Shown in pieces: positions 43,324-55,613 of a stretch of 64,000 nucleotides of DNA (within the stretch, counting starts at the first letter, position 1; the number at the start of each line of letters is the position of its first letter). The translations under genes and the position numbers were made by a program. Origin of the DNA: Lobulomyces angularis (Eukaryota; Chytridiomycota; Chytridiomycetes; Lobulomycetales; Lobulomycetaceae); the NCBI GenBank assembly GCA_027604685.1, contig JADHYX010000011.1, forward strand, positions 1-64,000, read 5' to 3'. The notes under the pieces were generated by a model that had not been told where the DNA came from, ran no database searches, and was given only the letters and a program-made list of their open reading frames with translations.

Positions 43324-43824
43324 TTTATTTACTGAAGAAAAATTGTCTTTTTGCAGTGTATGATGGAAATGTTATTTAAAAAAATCAGATTTTATAATAT
43401 AACTACTTAAAAGTACGATGCTTAATAGAGATATAAAATTTGTTAGTTTTTTCTATTTTTTCTTAATTGATTTGTATTTGTTTAATTTACATAAAAATTT
43501 TATCCAATCATTCTACAATACATAACCAACAATTAAAATTTCAAAAAAAGAACTTATATTTGTTTAAATGTTTCATTAAATAAGTAATTACTCAATTCAA
43601 TTTTTTCCATTAATATTTCTCTAAACCCAAATTCTCTTTTTAAGTAGTAAGTAAATGTTTAGTCCTCCATTAATCCTTTCACTTCCAGTTAAAGGACAAT
43701 TGTGCAATAGCTTACTTTATTTGATTTTATTTAGGCAGTTAGTTATTAAATAAACTGTATATTCCAAATATATCCACAACCTTTCGGAGATTAAAATTAT
43801 GTAGAAAGTTTTTTTGATAAAAGT
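43324..43824. other. Divergent intergenic region
   Basis: About 500 bp between the 7TM gene (-) and the nicastrin gene (+), holding both promoters. Nothing else recognised. Confidence 0.5.
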
Positions 43825-46619
43825 ATGAAACAATTACTTAAAGAAACGTTCTTAATTCTTTTTTTCATTACAAGTAACAGCTGTATAAATAGCTATCTAG
43901 ACCCTTCAATATACCAAGGTTCTTATTGTTTAAACGAATTAAATTCATATATAATTTAGTTAAATTTATAATAACTCCTTTGTAAACTAAAATCTTAGGA
44001 GTAAAATTCAATCATTGTCTTACTTTACTAAACTCAACGAAAGAAGTTGGATGCCATTGTAAAAATAATACTATTTTTATTTTTTTACTAAATCGCTTGT
44101 AGCTTATGGAACTAAGGCAGGTGTCTTAAAGTTAATAAGAAACCAAAATGAAATGGATTCATTCCTAACATCAACTCACTTTTATACAAAATTTACGCTT
44201 ATTTTCACCTATGAGTTATTTACTAGGTGACATGATTACAAAGTTAAACTTAAAAATTAACCCTTTTTCTCAGATCTAATATTGATTACTTAAAGTTGCA
44301 AAACTACTTAAACGGAATCATTTTAGTAAAGCCTAGTGAGAAAATTGATGATAAATTTTTTTCTGCAGCATTTGGTGTGAACTTTTCTTCTTCACCTATC
44401 CACTTTTCACCAAGTTCGATTTGTCCTAATTGTGAATTCGGCATTTATAAAGATATACCAAAAAGATATCATGAGTGGAATCCTAAAGTAAAAGAAACAT
44501 TTTTTTGGAAACTTACTAATTTTAACATACTTTTCAAACTTTCATCATATAATTTATTAGGCAAATAATTTCAATAACGAACTTTTTGATTTTCCAATTA
44601 TTGCTTTAACTAATGACAATTACAATTCCAATAATTCTTTATGGCAAACTCTGCAAGTAAAATCATCTATTTAAATTTATTTTCTTATACCGTTCATAAG
44701 GCTGCTGTAGAAAACGAAAAAAACAACTTTAGATTTCCTGTAAACGCAATTGAGATTACGGGAGGGACAAGTGCGGCAGTAAATAGTAAAGCCTGCTTAG
44801 AGCGAGGAAGATGTGACCCAGTAGGAGGTATTTTTCTTCATATTAAATATTTCCTTAATAATTATTTAAATTTATAAGGATTTTCAGGTAAAACTATTAA
44901 TGCAATAATATTATTTCCCAATTTTCTAGTTTGGTCATCATTCTCAAATTTTTCAAACACATTTGATGCAGAAAAACCTATAATTGTGGTAACGAGTCAA
45001 CTGGATGGGAATGGTTTTATTAAGAATTTGGAAGGGAGTTTTTCCTCTATTATAGGTTCTGTGGCATTGATGAGCATAGGCGACACCTTGGCAAAGGTAT
45101 TTATTTCTTGTAAATGTGGTGAAATTAATAGATTAGATAAATCACAATGAAATGAAAAAATCTATTTTGTTCAACTTTTTCTCAAGCGAGCAGTTTGGAT
45201 TTTCTGGATCATCCCGATTTGTAAAAGATATATCAACTCCTTTTAGTTGTAAATCATCAGAAAAAACCCCATTTTGTAATGGAGGTTGGTTTCAAGAGGT
45301 GGGCTGTAGTGATCCTTGTTTTTATGACACCGAATTCAGCAAAATTAATTTTAAAAAAATTGATGGAGTTATCGATTTGAGTAATGTTTTGTCAGCATTT
45401 TCTGTAAACGATGAACAGTTTTCTAGTAGTAATCAGCAAAATTCAACCTTTTTTTTGCATACTGACGATATAAATATATCTGGAAATAAGAATTTAGTCT
45501 CATTATTTGAAAAACTATTGTTCACTTTTTCGAACGATGAAGGAGAAAACTTTGAAGGAAATTTTAGTAGAACATTTGCGGAAGGAGAAGAAAATATAGG
45601 GCTGCCACCAACTAGTTTGAATTCTTATCTTAATATAGAAAGGAGTCTACCAGGGATAGCTATTGGAGATTTTAAAAATACCTTGACCAACAAGTACTAT
45701 TTTTAAAATAATAAAAATTTATTCTAGTACAGGTATTTCAGCAGTGAATTTGATAATAAGTTTAGATTTAAAAAAAAAACGGTAACAAAACTATGCGGTT
45801 TTATCGAGGAAACCTCAAAATTAATACACAAGTGGGCATCCAGCCCGTTTTTTATCACCAATGCTTCAATAGTTTTGGAGAATGAAAATTTTCATTCGCT
45901 TGCCGATCTCACTGTAAATTGCACATTGGTATTATTTTAAAGATGGTTTAAAGTAATTAGTTTTGTATGAAAAAAGGTGGAAGAACTGTTAAATTGCTTT
46001 TCAATGAAATCTGGTTGTGACTTATTCACCCGCTATGGCCTGGGTGGTATTAAAAATTTTCCCAGTTATCCAGGTATTACTTCTATGACAGACAAGTCAA
46101 TTCAGCCTTCTCCTCAAGGTACAAAAATGCAATATCTGTTATTCAATTTTATCAGCTTATTTTGTAAATTGGTTTATGTATAATATTACCTCAAAGCAGC
46201 AAGAAGGCAGCAGCAGTTGCTCAGATTACACGGAGTGTGATGTAATAAAGCTTTCTTTGTTGCATTTATTTTTGTCATATATAGAACATGCATTATTGCT
46301 TATTTAACAAGTGTTTAGTTAGTGAAACTAGATACCATCTTTCTTATGGGACGGGATTGGATTATAGTTCTACAACTGGAAAATTTTATATAGTAGATGT
46401 GAAGAAACCGACTTGGACACAAAGCAGGTTTTTTTAGTAATAACTATAATGTTACTAACACTAAAAAGGATTGGGAAATTTAAGGTGCGGTTTTTTCTAT
46501 CCTCAACTTCTCTTTATGAAGGAATAACTTTAGGAATTGCGGTTATCAACTTAATTATCGGTTTTTTTTTAACAAAATTTTTTAAATTGAAATTTGTAAA
46601 AAACTATAAATTGGATTAA
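43825..46619 (+). CDS. NCSTN: Nicastrin, gamma-secretase subunit
   Basis: Multi-exon. Starts with a signal peptide (MKQLLKETFLILFFITSNSC). Early exons give LLNSTKEVGCH (compare LLNATHQIGC in animals). Later blocks: ICPNCEFGIYKD, CDPVGG, KPIIVVTSQLDGNGFIKNLE and GSFSSIIGSVALMSIGDTLA, FFSSEQFGFSGSSRFVKDI, LPPTSLNSYL and NKYYFSSEFDN. A single transmembrane helix ends the protein (LYEGITLGIAVINLIIGFFL, about 46510-46569) with a short cytosolic tail. Nicastrin is the large luminal subunit of the presenilin intramembrane protease. In human the Glu of GETFDYIGSS takes part in substrate handling; here the aligned FSSEQFGFSGSS keeps the Glu but replaces Asp-Tyr with Gly-Phe. First two introns are approximate. 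Confidence 0.88.
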
Positions 46620-46751
46620 ATTATTTAAAAATTATTCATAGATAGTATAACTGATGAAAAGTTTGTTAAAAAATATTACAATTTTATATAATTCATTAAA
46701 TTTTTTGCTCTTAATAACTGATTTGTGCGTGTTAAAGCAATTCAAGTATCC
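46620..46751. other. Short convergent spacer
   Basis: Between the nicastrin stop and the PIERCE-like stop. No feature recognised. Confidence 0.5.
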
Positions 46752-47082
46752 TTAATCAAATTTCATATTTAAACTAAAGTTTCTAAATGGGCCAGCATGA
46801 TTTAAATGCTTTATTACATGGTTAGTCAAACGCTCTTAAATAAGATTACCTCAGAAAATTTACTGGACATTCCATGAAAGTCTTTTGGCATTTCTTGAAC
46901 AGAGGGTTTATTAAGACCATAACCGTTTGAGGTAGTTGTAAAAAGTGGATGTTGATTAACGTGTGGATATTTCCAGGTTTCTGTGTTGGTTTTTAGTATA
47001 ATTTATAAAAATAATTTTTATATTTACGTGGACTTTTAAACCTTTTGGGTAATTCTTTTTCGGCTTTAGCAGTTGTATTCAT
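46752..47082 (-). CDS. Small PIERCE-like ciliary microtubule inner protein
   Basis: Three exons: 47028-47082, 46850-46980 and 46752-46808 (complement), 80 residues; too short per exon to be found as one frame. The spliced protein contains TTTSNGYGLNKPSVQEMPKD, FHGMSSKFSE and HLNHAGPFRNFSLN. This follows the pattern Y/T-T-S-x-x-YG-x-x-x-P-S-x-x-x-x-P-x-x-FHG-x-S-x-x-FS-x-x-L-x-x-x-G-x-x-RN-x-x-LN of 'piercer of microtubule wall' proteins (PIERCE1/2). These line the inner wall of axonemal doublets in cilia and flagella. The intron before the last exon holds a CTAAC branch-like site. If right, the organism builds a flagellum. Identity rests on recalled family pattern, so moderate. Confidence 0.6.
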
Positions 47083-47915
47083 TGAAATTTAATTTTTTAA
47101 GTTGAATTTTAATTTCTTTTATTTTGGAGATGTCCAATCAGCTGTTGCGGAGTTTAAATCACGTTAAATTTTAATATTGTTATAACACAACCTTACATGT
47201 ACTGAATCTTTGTTGTATGTATCAGTAGTTACTTGTTTAAATTTTTCTCCAAACTTAAGTTTCATTTCCTTTCAATCCCAATTTTCTTGCCCTAGTGGAA
47301 TTATTGAAGATAGAAAAATTTAGTAGTCCATCATTTTTTTTAACTTCTAATTTTTTTTATAAACTTTATTACAGGAAAAGTGAAATGGTTAAAAGAAAAC
47401 AAAGTTGTAAGCTGTACTCAAAGGAAAGAAAAGTCATCAAAAAGAAGAATAAAGGTCTGGTTTACCAAAGTTAAAAAAGTTTTTAAAATTTAAGCTCTTC
47501 AGTAAATCTCTAAATGATAAGGCTAATTTTATGAATAGTACAAACTCTAATATACTTTTATATTGGCAATTTAATGAGCTTGCTACTACTACAAGTAACT
47601 GTCAGCAGTTTTTAGAAAAACTTAGTTATTAACTATAGAACTTGCAATTTTTATAAATTTCATTGCAAGCCATGATACCATTTAATTGTTTTTAAATATT
47701 GTTACTTTCAAAAGATTAAATTGCATTCTACAAGGTTAAATGTAATTGCAATCAAAGCCATTTTTTTTGTTTTAAAATTTTATTCATTTTTTTCGTAAGG
47801 TATACTTGCTGAAAATTTTGAAAAAAAAAAAATAATATACATTTAAGCTTGAGTTAGGAGTTTTCATTACTAAATCTTTTTAAATCAATCTCGATACACC
47901 TACTGCTTTTACAAG
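47083..47915. other. Divergent region between PIERCE-like and UBC12 genes
   Basis: About 830 bp. A Lys-rich short frame from ATG 47384 (about 29 codons, MVKRKQSCKLYSKERKVIKK) sits after a plausible acceptor, but no partner exons or family were found. The rest is AT-rich spacer with both promoters. Confidence 0.4.
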
Positions 47916-48754
47916 ATGATGAACATAATGTCTTTAAAAAAAAAGCAAGGAGGAGCTGCCTCCTCTGGTAACTCTAAAAAACAATCAGCTGCTGAGATTC
48001 GGTTACAGAAGGGTATATATTAGTTTAAATTTAAAATACTATTATAATTAATATAAAATTTGAATTCCACAAATTCTTTTTTTAAATTTTCTTTTTGTAG
48101 ATGTGGCCGATCTTTCTGGTTTACCAAAAACAATGGTTATGGATTTTCCTGATCCTAATGATTTCTTTAATTTTTTTTTAAGAGTTACTCCTGATGAAGG
48201 TTTGTATTTATGAGAATAAATATTAATTTTTAATTTTTATTTCTAAGGTTTTTACAGAGGTGGAACTTTCAAATTTTCTTTTAAGATAAACACTAATTAC
48301 CCTCATGATCCTCCGAAAGTTCTTTGTACTCAAAAAGTATGTTAATTAATATATCGTTTTTCAGTTTGATGATCCAAATATAATTTGTAATTAGATTTAT
48401 CACCCTAATATCGACTTAGAAGGAAACGTGTGTCTAAATATACTAAGAGAAGATTGGAAACCTGTTCTTAATATTAATTCGGTCCTAGTGGGTTTACAAT
48501 ATTTATTCCTGGAGGTAATTTTAACCATGTAATTTTTTTTTAAACTTTAACATTTTACTAGCCTAATGCAGATGATCCCCTTAATAAAGGTAATATACCG
48601 TGTTTTATAAGGGATTTATAGTTTTTTTAATATATTTTTAGATGCAGCAGAGGTTTTAAGAAAACAGAGAAATGTTTTTGAATCGAATGTTAATAAATCA
48701 ATGAGAGGTGGCACCATAAATGGTGTTGTGTTTGAAAATGTATTCGCTAATTAA
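47916..48754 (+). CDS. UBC12: NEDD8-conjugating enzyme Ubc12 (UBE2M)
   Basis: Starts at 47916 ([20 protein letters not shown]); the N-terminal extension mirrors MIKLFSLKQQ of UBE2M, which docks on the NEDD8 E1. The core follows after introns: [63 protein letters not shown] with the active-site Cys (codon 48431-48433), [34 protein letters not shown] and the ending [18 protein letters not shown]. The REDWKPVL block after the Cys is a Ubc12 hallmark. Role: transfers NEDD8 to cullins. Several introns of about 50-70 bp. Confidence 0.96.
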
Positions 48755-49248
48755 TAAATATATTAGTGTTTTAAGCACTTCATCACTTTATCAGTTTTTT
48801 TTGCATAATAAATGGAAACATAATAACTGAATTTTATTTTGTAAACATTAAGGTTTGACAACAAATCTGTTAAAAAGGTGTATTTTATTTCCAAAATATC
48901 ACACTACGAAATGATCTAGTTAAAAGGAAGGGCTGGTAACCATATTATACAAATCTCCCTCATTTAGCCAGATAAAAACATAACGCTACAATAAGTAAAC
49001 TGACAGTAGTGCATTTGAATCCTTAAACAGTTGTAAATTCAAAACAAACAAGAACCAATTGATTGTTTATATTGTGTTTTATGTTATCAACATTCAGTTT
49101 CGGATTTTAAAAGAGTTGTTTTAATGGTCAGTATTTGTTTTCTAAGCCAAATCGTAAAAAATTGTTTGCTAACGATTATTAGCTCCGATTTAATAACTAT
49201 GAACTAAAAACCTTTGGTGCAACCAGTTGAAACTTCAAAAAAAAAAAC
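48755..49248. other. Intergenic spacer
   Basis: About 490 bp between two plus-strand genes. No feature recognised. Confidence 0.5.
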
Positions 49249-49878
49249 ATGAATGGATATAGAAAAGTAAATGTTGTAGAAAAGGAAATGACCCTATCAG
49301 AGAGGTATAAATAGAAATAAAAATGTCACTAAATTCTGTGTGTCAAATTTTGAATTGAACAAATTAGATTTAGTCAAATACAAAGAGCAAAAACATTAGC
49401 AAGGCAAAAAAATGCAAGAGAGGATCTACATATAAAAAATAGGTTGGGTTTAAAAAAGGTTGATGTTAAAGACAAAAACGGTTCCAACTTCAACATCAGT
49501 GCAAATAAAAAAAAAAACAACAATAAGAATAACTTTAAGGCACAGTTAAACTTGAAGGCGAATAATAGTAACAAAGTTTCAATTCTAAAAGAAAAGCGAA
49601 AAAAAGTTTTATTTGGCCATAAAAAAGCAAATTTAAAAAACAAAAACTCGGCAGCAAAAGCCAAAAAGACTAATTCCCAAGGAGAAAAAGCAAGTGTTTT
49701 AAGTAAAGAAGTACTTGATAAGCAAATGGATGATTATTTGTTTAAGAATGATAAAAATGCAGCTCAAAAGAAACTGGTAATTTCAAATTGCCCAACTGAA
49801 TCTTTATAATTTTTTAATAATTAGGATGACGAGATTAATAATTACATGGGACAACGAGACACTGAAAATTCCCGCTAA
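49249..49878 (+). CDS. CHTOP/FoP-like mRNA-export factor
   Basis: Three exons from ATG 49249. Start MNGYRKVNVVEKEMTLSER splices to FSQIQRAKTLARQ, which resembles the SLNERF motif of CHTOP. The middle is Lys/Asn-rich and probably disordered. The end VLSKEVLDKQMDDYLFKNDK followed by LDDEINNYMGQRDTENS is the 'FoP duplication' motif (two L-D-x-x-x-D-x-Y-M repeats), the site that in CHTOP binds the helicase UAP56/TREX. The RG-rich middle of animal CHTOP is replaced by a Lys-rich one. Nuclear mRNA processing and export is inferred. Confidence 0.75.
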
Positions 49879-50035
49879 TATTTCTTGGCACTTTATATAA
49901 ATAATGTTTGTAATGTTTATTGTATTATAATTTTCTTTTTATGTTTTTAAAAAAAAAAATTTATTAAATTTAATCTACTTGATTCTACTATACATCTCGA
50001 ATTAAAAAACAGAATTATAAATTATTTAAAAAATT

Positions 50036-53000
50036 TTATGTTTTCCCTTCTTTGCTGAAGTCTTTACTGTGACGGTTGGTTAAGCCCCTTAACAGATCCT
50101 TTCCCATACTCGCTCTTTTATCACCTTTTAATTCTTCACTTTTCTTTTTCTCTACAGATTTTTCCTTATTAATCCCGCTAGTTACTTCAGCTTTCACGGA
50201 TTCTGAACTTGAAGTGTTGTGAACCTTTTTAGTAACAGGTTTAGGAGAGGCATGATTGCTGCTAACTGCACCTTTTTCAGACTTGTCTCTACGATGTCTG
50301 GCTAAAGATTCTCCTCCACCAAAAGCTTTTCCACTACGAATAGAGGTTATCAGGTCATCTAAACCTCCATTTTGATCTGTTTTAGTGCTCATTGAAGCTG
50401 TATCTGTTCTCGAATCTTTCACAGATAAATTAGAATTTGAAGAGGCTTCACGTTTTCTTCTTCTTTTTTCATCCTGCACCTAGAGTATTTTATATTTTAT
50501 TTTTATTTTTAATTTTTTTCAAATTCTTTTAAAAAAGTTTACCTTCTTCTCAGCTTCTCGTTTTTCTGTCTCCTTTTCTTTTGCTATTGCCATCTCATTC
50601 TCTGTTCTTGCACCGACAAAACTGCTACAAAACTTCGAAAAAATGCCGAAAAATTCATCAGGAAACATTACTTTTGGATCTTCACCATATAATAAGACGG
50701 TTTGCTCGTACTCGCTTTCTGCTTTCTTAAATAGCTTATCATATTCGTCATAAACCTTTGAAGCTTCCTCAAAAAAGTTACTAATTACTTCAACAAAAAC
50801 TGTTTTTTTGGGTATAGTCGGTTCGTGAGTGATGCCCAAAGCGCCTTTTTTTATATCCTTCTTTGCTAAAACTTGTTCTGCCTTTGTGTGATCTTCTTCC
50901 AGATTAGATAAAAGTGCTTTAATGCCTTTCAAACCGTCCCGTATCAAAGTTAATGAACTTCGTATTTGCGGAACAGTAACTGAAATGTTATAGATTTAAG
51001 TTTCATTTTATTATCATACCTTTTGCCCCATCTTCTACATGGCTCAGCTCTTTTTCAAAACCTATTAAATCTGGGAATTTTTTTTCCACCAATTCAGTCA
51101 AATAATGCAGCAAAGTATGCTTTCTATTGGTTATAACACTTTTAGTGTCAATCATCTACCAAAAAACGATATCAACAAATAATCAAGAAATAAACAAAAA
51201 TCTTAATACTTTCAGCAAACTTCCTAACTTAAAACCGTATGCTCCACCTCTCTGTCCACTATTCATATAATTTCCAAGAGCTAAAATGATCTATATTTTT
51301 TTTTCTCAATTCCTATGTTTTAAAAAAGAAAAAAATAACCTTCAGTATCTCCTTCAGTTTTTTACTGTTTCTAACATCACTACTGGCATCAGCAAGCCAT
51401 GATATCATCCCCTGCGCATCAGTGCTATATTCATCGAACGAGGTTTTAAATAGTAAAGCCTTTAGCTTTTCATCATAACGGGATATGGTACTTAGTTCGT
51501 AAAGAAATCTTTCAGCAGTTGCCAAATTTTGAACATCATTTTCGTAACCTTTTAATATTAATTGCTAATAAAGAAATATGTAAGGCAATTAAAATTTTGA
51601 TTATATTACTTCTTCTTCAGTGGGAACAAATTTCATTAATTCAACTAGGATATGTCTTGGTAATGTCACGGTATCGGAGTTTTCGACGGCAATTCTAATT
51701 GCCTCTGGAGATATTTTTATTGCTTTTAACATTATATCTAAAAATTAACAAAAACATTAGGAAATAAAAAAGGAGAACTAAGGGCTAACTTGAATTCTGG
51801 GAACGTTTCGGGTCTAAAAAGGTTATTAATTTTCCAGCTTAAATAGTCAAAAGTAAGTACTAAAATTTTTATTTTATTCAAACTTAAGCTATCTTGTGAT
51901 CCATTGTCAGCTGTTTTAGATTTAACGATTTCTTTCGCTGCAAATAAACCTTCGAAATTAGAATATTCTTCCTTTAATGAATCATGAATGGGGGAGTCAT
52001 CTAGTTCTTTCCAAATAGTATCATTAACCTTAGTTGGAGCAAGTTTAGTCCAGTTAAAGGACTTCAATGGCTTCGAACTTAAATTAATTTTTTTAGGTGG
52101 TGGTTGTTGTGGTCCTGCAAAATAGGTAGGTTGTGGATGACCTTTTTAATTAAAACAGAACAAAAATTAAATCCATCATCTTTTTTTGCAATACCAAAGC
52201 CAGGGGGAGGTGGAGGCCCTTCATTTCAAATAAAAATTAAATAAATAAGCATTAAAATTTTTTTTAATCTGTACCAAATCCAGGTGCTGGAGGTGCAATT
52301 TATTTTGCATCATTAGTAAAATGTGTAGTATAATTTATTATGAAATTACCAGGAACGCCTAAAATAAAGTTGAGTGAAAAATTCATTTTATTTTATGTTT
52401 CAACCTCCAAAGCCAGGGGGGGCTGCCAGGTAAAAATAAAAAATTAAAGATTTTAGCGATCAGATGTATTTACGTGGAGGACCTAAATATAATTTTAAAA
52501 AAATAATTTTCCTGAAATGAAATCACCTGGAGGACCTAATAAAAATAAATAAATAAAAAATAAATATATGTTTACATACCACCAAAGCCGCCAGGAGGTG
52601 GTGGAGCTTTAAAGAAAATGGTAAAAAAAACTTTTTGTAATCTGTATTATACGAGGAGGACCTAGAAAATGTAAATTAGCAAAACCTTTGCTTTCATTAA
52701 ATTAACTTACCGCCGAGGCTACCAGGGGGAGGAGGAGCTGTTTTTGTCACAAAATTAGTAAAATTATCACAATATTTATATATATACGGGGAGGGCCCAT
52801 ACCCATCGGAGGTGGTGGTGCTAAATGATAAAATAAAAAAATTTTTAGAAGTATTCGTACGTGGTGGGCCTATATATTACAGGTTTTTAAAAGTTAAGAG
52901 AAAAAAAATCTTTAATTCATACCCCCGGAAAACCCAGGAGGAGGAGCTAAAAAATAAAATTTTTACAGTGATTCACATTTTTTTTTATACGTGGCGGAGG

Positions 53001-55613
53001 ACCTGGTAACCAAGAGTAAGGCGTTTATTAAACACATAATTTTATAATTTTTTTTATAAATACCGAAATTTCCTGGTGGAGGTGGAGCTTCGTATGTTAA
53101 ATCAATTACAGTTAATAAAAAATATAAACAACTTTATTAGTTACGTGGTGGTGCCCCTAGATATAAAATTAAAAATTAAAAAAAGAATTGTCTTCTTTAA
53201 AGGACTACCAAAACCCGGTGGGGGTGGTGGGATGCCGCCTGTATATGTTAATAGAACAAGTATTATTTTATGTTACCGACAAATCCTGGTGGCGGAGGTG
53301 CTAAAAATGAAAGTAAATATTAACTAAAAGACTACAAGTTATATTTTTCAGCATTTACGCGGTGGGACGCCTAAACAAATGATTTGTATGAAATTAAATT
53401 ACAGATTTGGTTCTTACCTCCAGAAAACCCTGGTGGAGCTGTATTTAGATCGAAGAATGTTAGTAAAAAGAATTAATGAAAATACGCGGAGGTGGAGGAG
53501 GAGTAGACGGAATTGACATTTTTAACGCATCTTGTAAAATAGGAGGCAAATTGCTCATTGGGTTAGGTGGAGGGATAGGTCCTAAGCTGTTTAAAAAAAA
53601 TAGAAAAAAATCAAAAAAAACCTGCTGAAAACATTGGTGGTGGAGGAGGAGGTGGTATATTTCCAACCAATTTTGCACTGTTATTACTTGTCAAATTTTC
53701 AATACCTAAATTTTTGTATATTCTTGAAAAAATATCTTTATATTTGTCATTTAAAAAGTTTTTTTCTTCAAAAAAATTATTAATTAATTCTAAATCCTGT
53801 TTAGTTTTTTCCAAATTATTTTGTAACGCTGGAATGGTTATAGTTTTTTCTAGGCTTGTTAGACTAGATCTCCCTCTTTCTAATATAATGTTAATAAGTG
53901 AAAATTCCAATCAGAAGTGTATTTAACCTTTTTCTAATTCATTTTTCATTTCTCCGATCTCTTTTTCTAGCTTTCTATTTTTATCCACCTGTTTTCTAAA
54001 TTTCTCCTCCTCCATCCTAATTCTATCTGTATCGGTTAAATCAGCTAGTATGGACCTAAAATCTAGCTCAGTTAAAGCAACACTGGGGTCACTATCTTCT
54101 CCATCGCGTTGAATTACAATCTGCTGAACAACTTTATCAATAATGAACATATACTTCATCCTACAGAAAAATTTTAAGAAATTCACTCTAAGCCGCTTTA
54201 CCTCTGAAATGGATTCGAGGGCAGCAAAAGTAGATGTTTTAATAAACCCATCCAACTACTACTACAGCTTGTTAAGTGCATGCTTTTATTTAATGCTTCA
54301 AAAACGTCGTGCGGTTCATCAATTAAAAAGTAATCAGCATCAACTTTACTAAAAACTTCCTCTTCATCAGCCTCTAATCCAGCAATCCAAACATCAATGT
54401 TTGCCTGCAACAAATCATTTTCCAAATATCCAATTTGCTAGTAAGAAGAAGAATGAAAAAATCAAAAATTAAGTTACATATAAATACATCAATTAAAGCC
54501 ATTAATCCCAAATTCAAGAATTCATATCTTATATGCATTCTAAATTCTAGATTTACTCCCGGCCCACCGCACGTTACAGCGTTGATAAAGGACATAGTCG
54601 CAACCTAGAGAATTAAAAAGGGAATTTATATTCAAAAAAAAACCTGTAAGTCCTTTTCAAGAGGAGACATGCCTCTAGAAGCCTGCCAGAGTGAAGAAAC
54701 TACAACTTCGAATCGAAATCTAAATCCTCCCTCTTCTTTTAAATTGTCCATCCCACTTAAAATGCAAGTATGTCCACCAGGTATTAAACATACAGCACCA
54801 AAAATCTCCAACACCAATGCTCTAGTTCTATAGCTGTTGCTTCGTAAGGAAAGTGCAATAATGTTTAAAGAATCAGGGCTGTCCAGTACAGCAGATAATC
54901 CAATTTTATTATTCATCAGAGACTTTAAGCATTTAATGTAAAGTTCTTCATACTCATCGTGACTTCAGTATTTTTTTTGGTTAACAATCACTCCATTAAA
55001 ATTTTAACTTACATATTTTCCTCCTCTAACAATTTTAAATTTTCTAGTAATATTTCTAAACCTCCATTATCGATAAAATTAGAAATCCATCTAATTGGTC
55101 TACTTCTCAAACTTACAACCAGATTTGTTAATAATTCTCTATATTCTATCGGATTATTTTTATTTCTTCCTCTTAATCTACTAATTTCCTCGGATTCCCT
55201 ATTTAAATCTTTATTTCCACCATCTCTATACCTTTCACCCAAATGCTGTTGTAACATAATCCACTTACTGTGAATTGGAAGTTCTCTCAAAATTTGCTTT
55301 TTTTCTTCACTTAAATTTAAGTCTTCCATTAAGAGTTCCAACATAGTTTCCATTTCGTGTAATGGTGGCTGCGGTACATCAAAATCTGAAGACTTCGGTA
55401 AAGAAATGAACAATCCGCCTTTATAATTATAAAAATAAAGTAAAACTTAATTTACGAATTATTTACTTTTAAATTCATACCAACTGGCGACAAATGACCG
55501 TTTCCAGCTAACTGAGACAAAGGAGATTTTGTTGGTGAATTTAAAATTACAGTTGAGCGACTTTGCTGTAAAGGTGCAGGTTTGACATCAACATTAAGTG
55601 GAAGTTGTGACAT
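50036..55613 (-). CDS. Diaphanous-related formin (GBD-FH3-FH1-FH2-DAD)
   Basis: Actin nucleator and elongator activated by Rho GTPases. Start at 55613 ([20 protein letters not shown]). [23 protein letters not shown] with [13 protein letters not shown]3 armadillo region follows ([58 protein letters not shown]). A coiled coil lies near 53925-54050. FH1 is a set of PPPPP-GFG modules split over about twenty tiny exons (listed separately). FH2 runs from [19 protein letters not shown] (about 52060) to about 50520. The tail has a DAD-like motif, [14 protein letters not shown] (50321-50362), followed by basic RHRRDK, so autoinhibition by GBD-DAD binding is expected. Family role with Cdc24 and Cdc42: polarised actin cables. 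Exon joins in FH1 were built by hand. Confidence 0.9.
52150..53438 (-). repeat. FH1 micro-exon array of the formin
   Basis: About 19 very short exons, almost all phase 1 at both ends, separated by introns of about 40-55 bp. Two exon kinds alternate. Type A is 18-30 nt and encodes poly-Pro then G-F-x-G (for example 53418-53438, 53277-53300, 53209-53238). Type B is 9-12 nt and encodes G-P-P or G-V-P-P (for example 53359-53370). One exon near 52785-52820 is an A and a B without the intron between. One type A acceptor near 52295 has TG instead of AG. Any exon can be skipped without frame change. Confidence 0.85.

Noticed and set aside
47384..47470. Short Lys-rich frame MVKRKQSCK...
   Set aside because: Only 29 codons, with no joinable exon or recognised family; kept as a note in the spacer entry.
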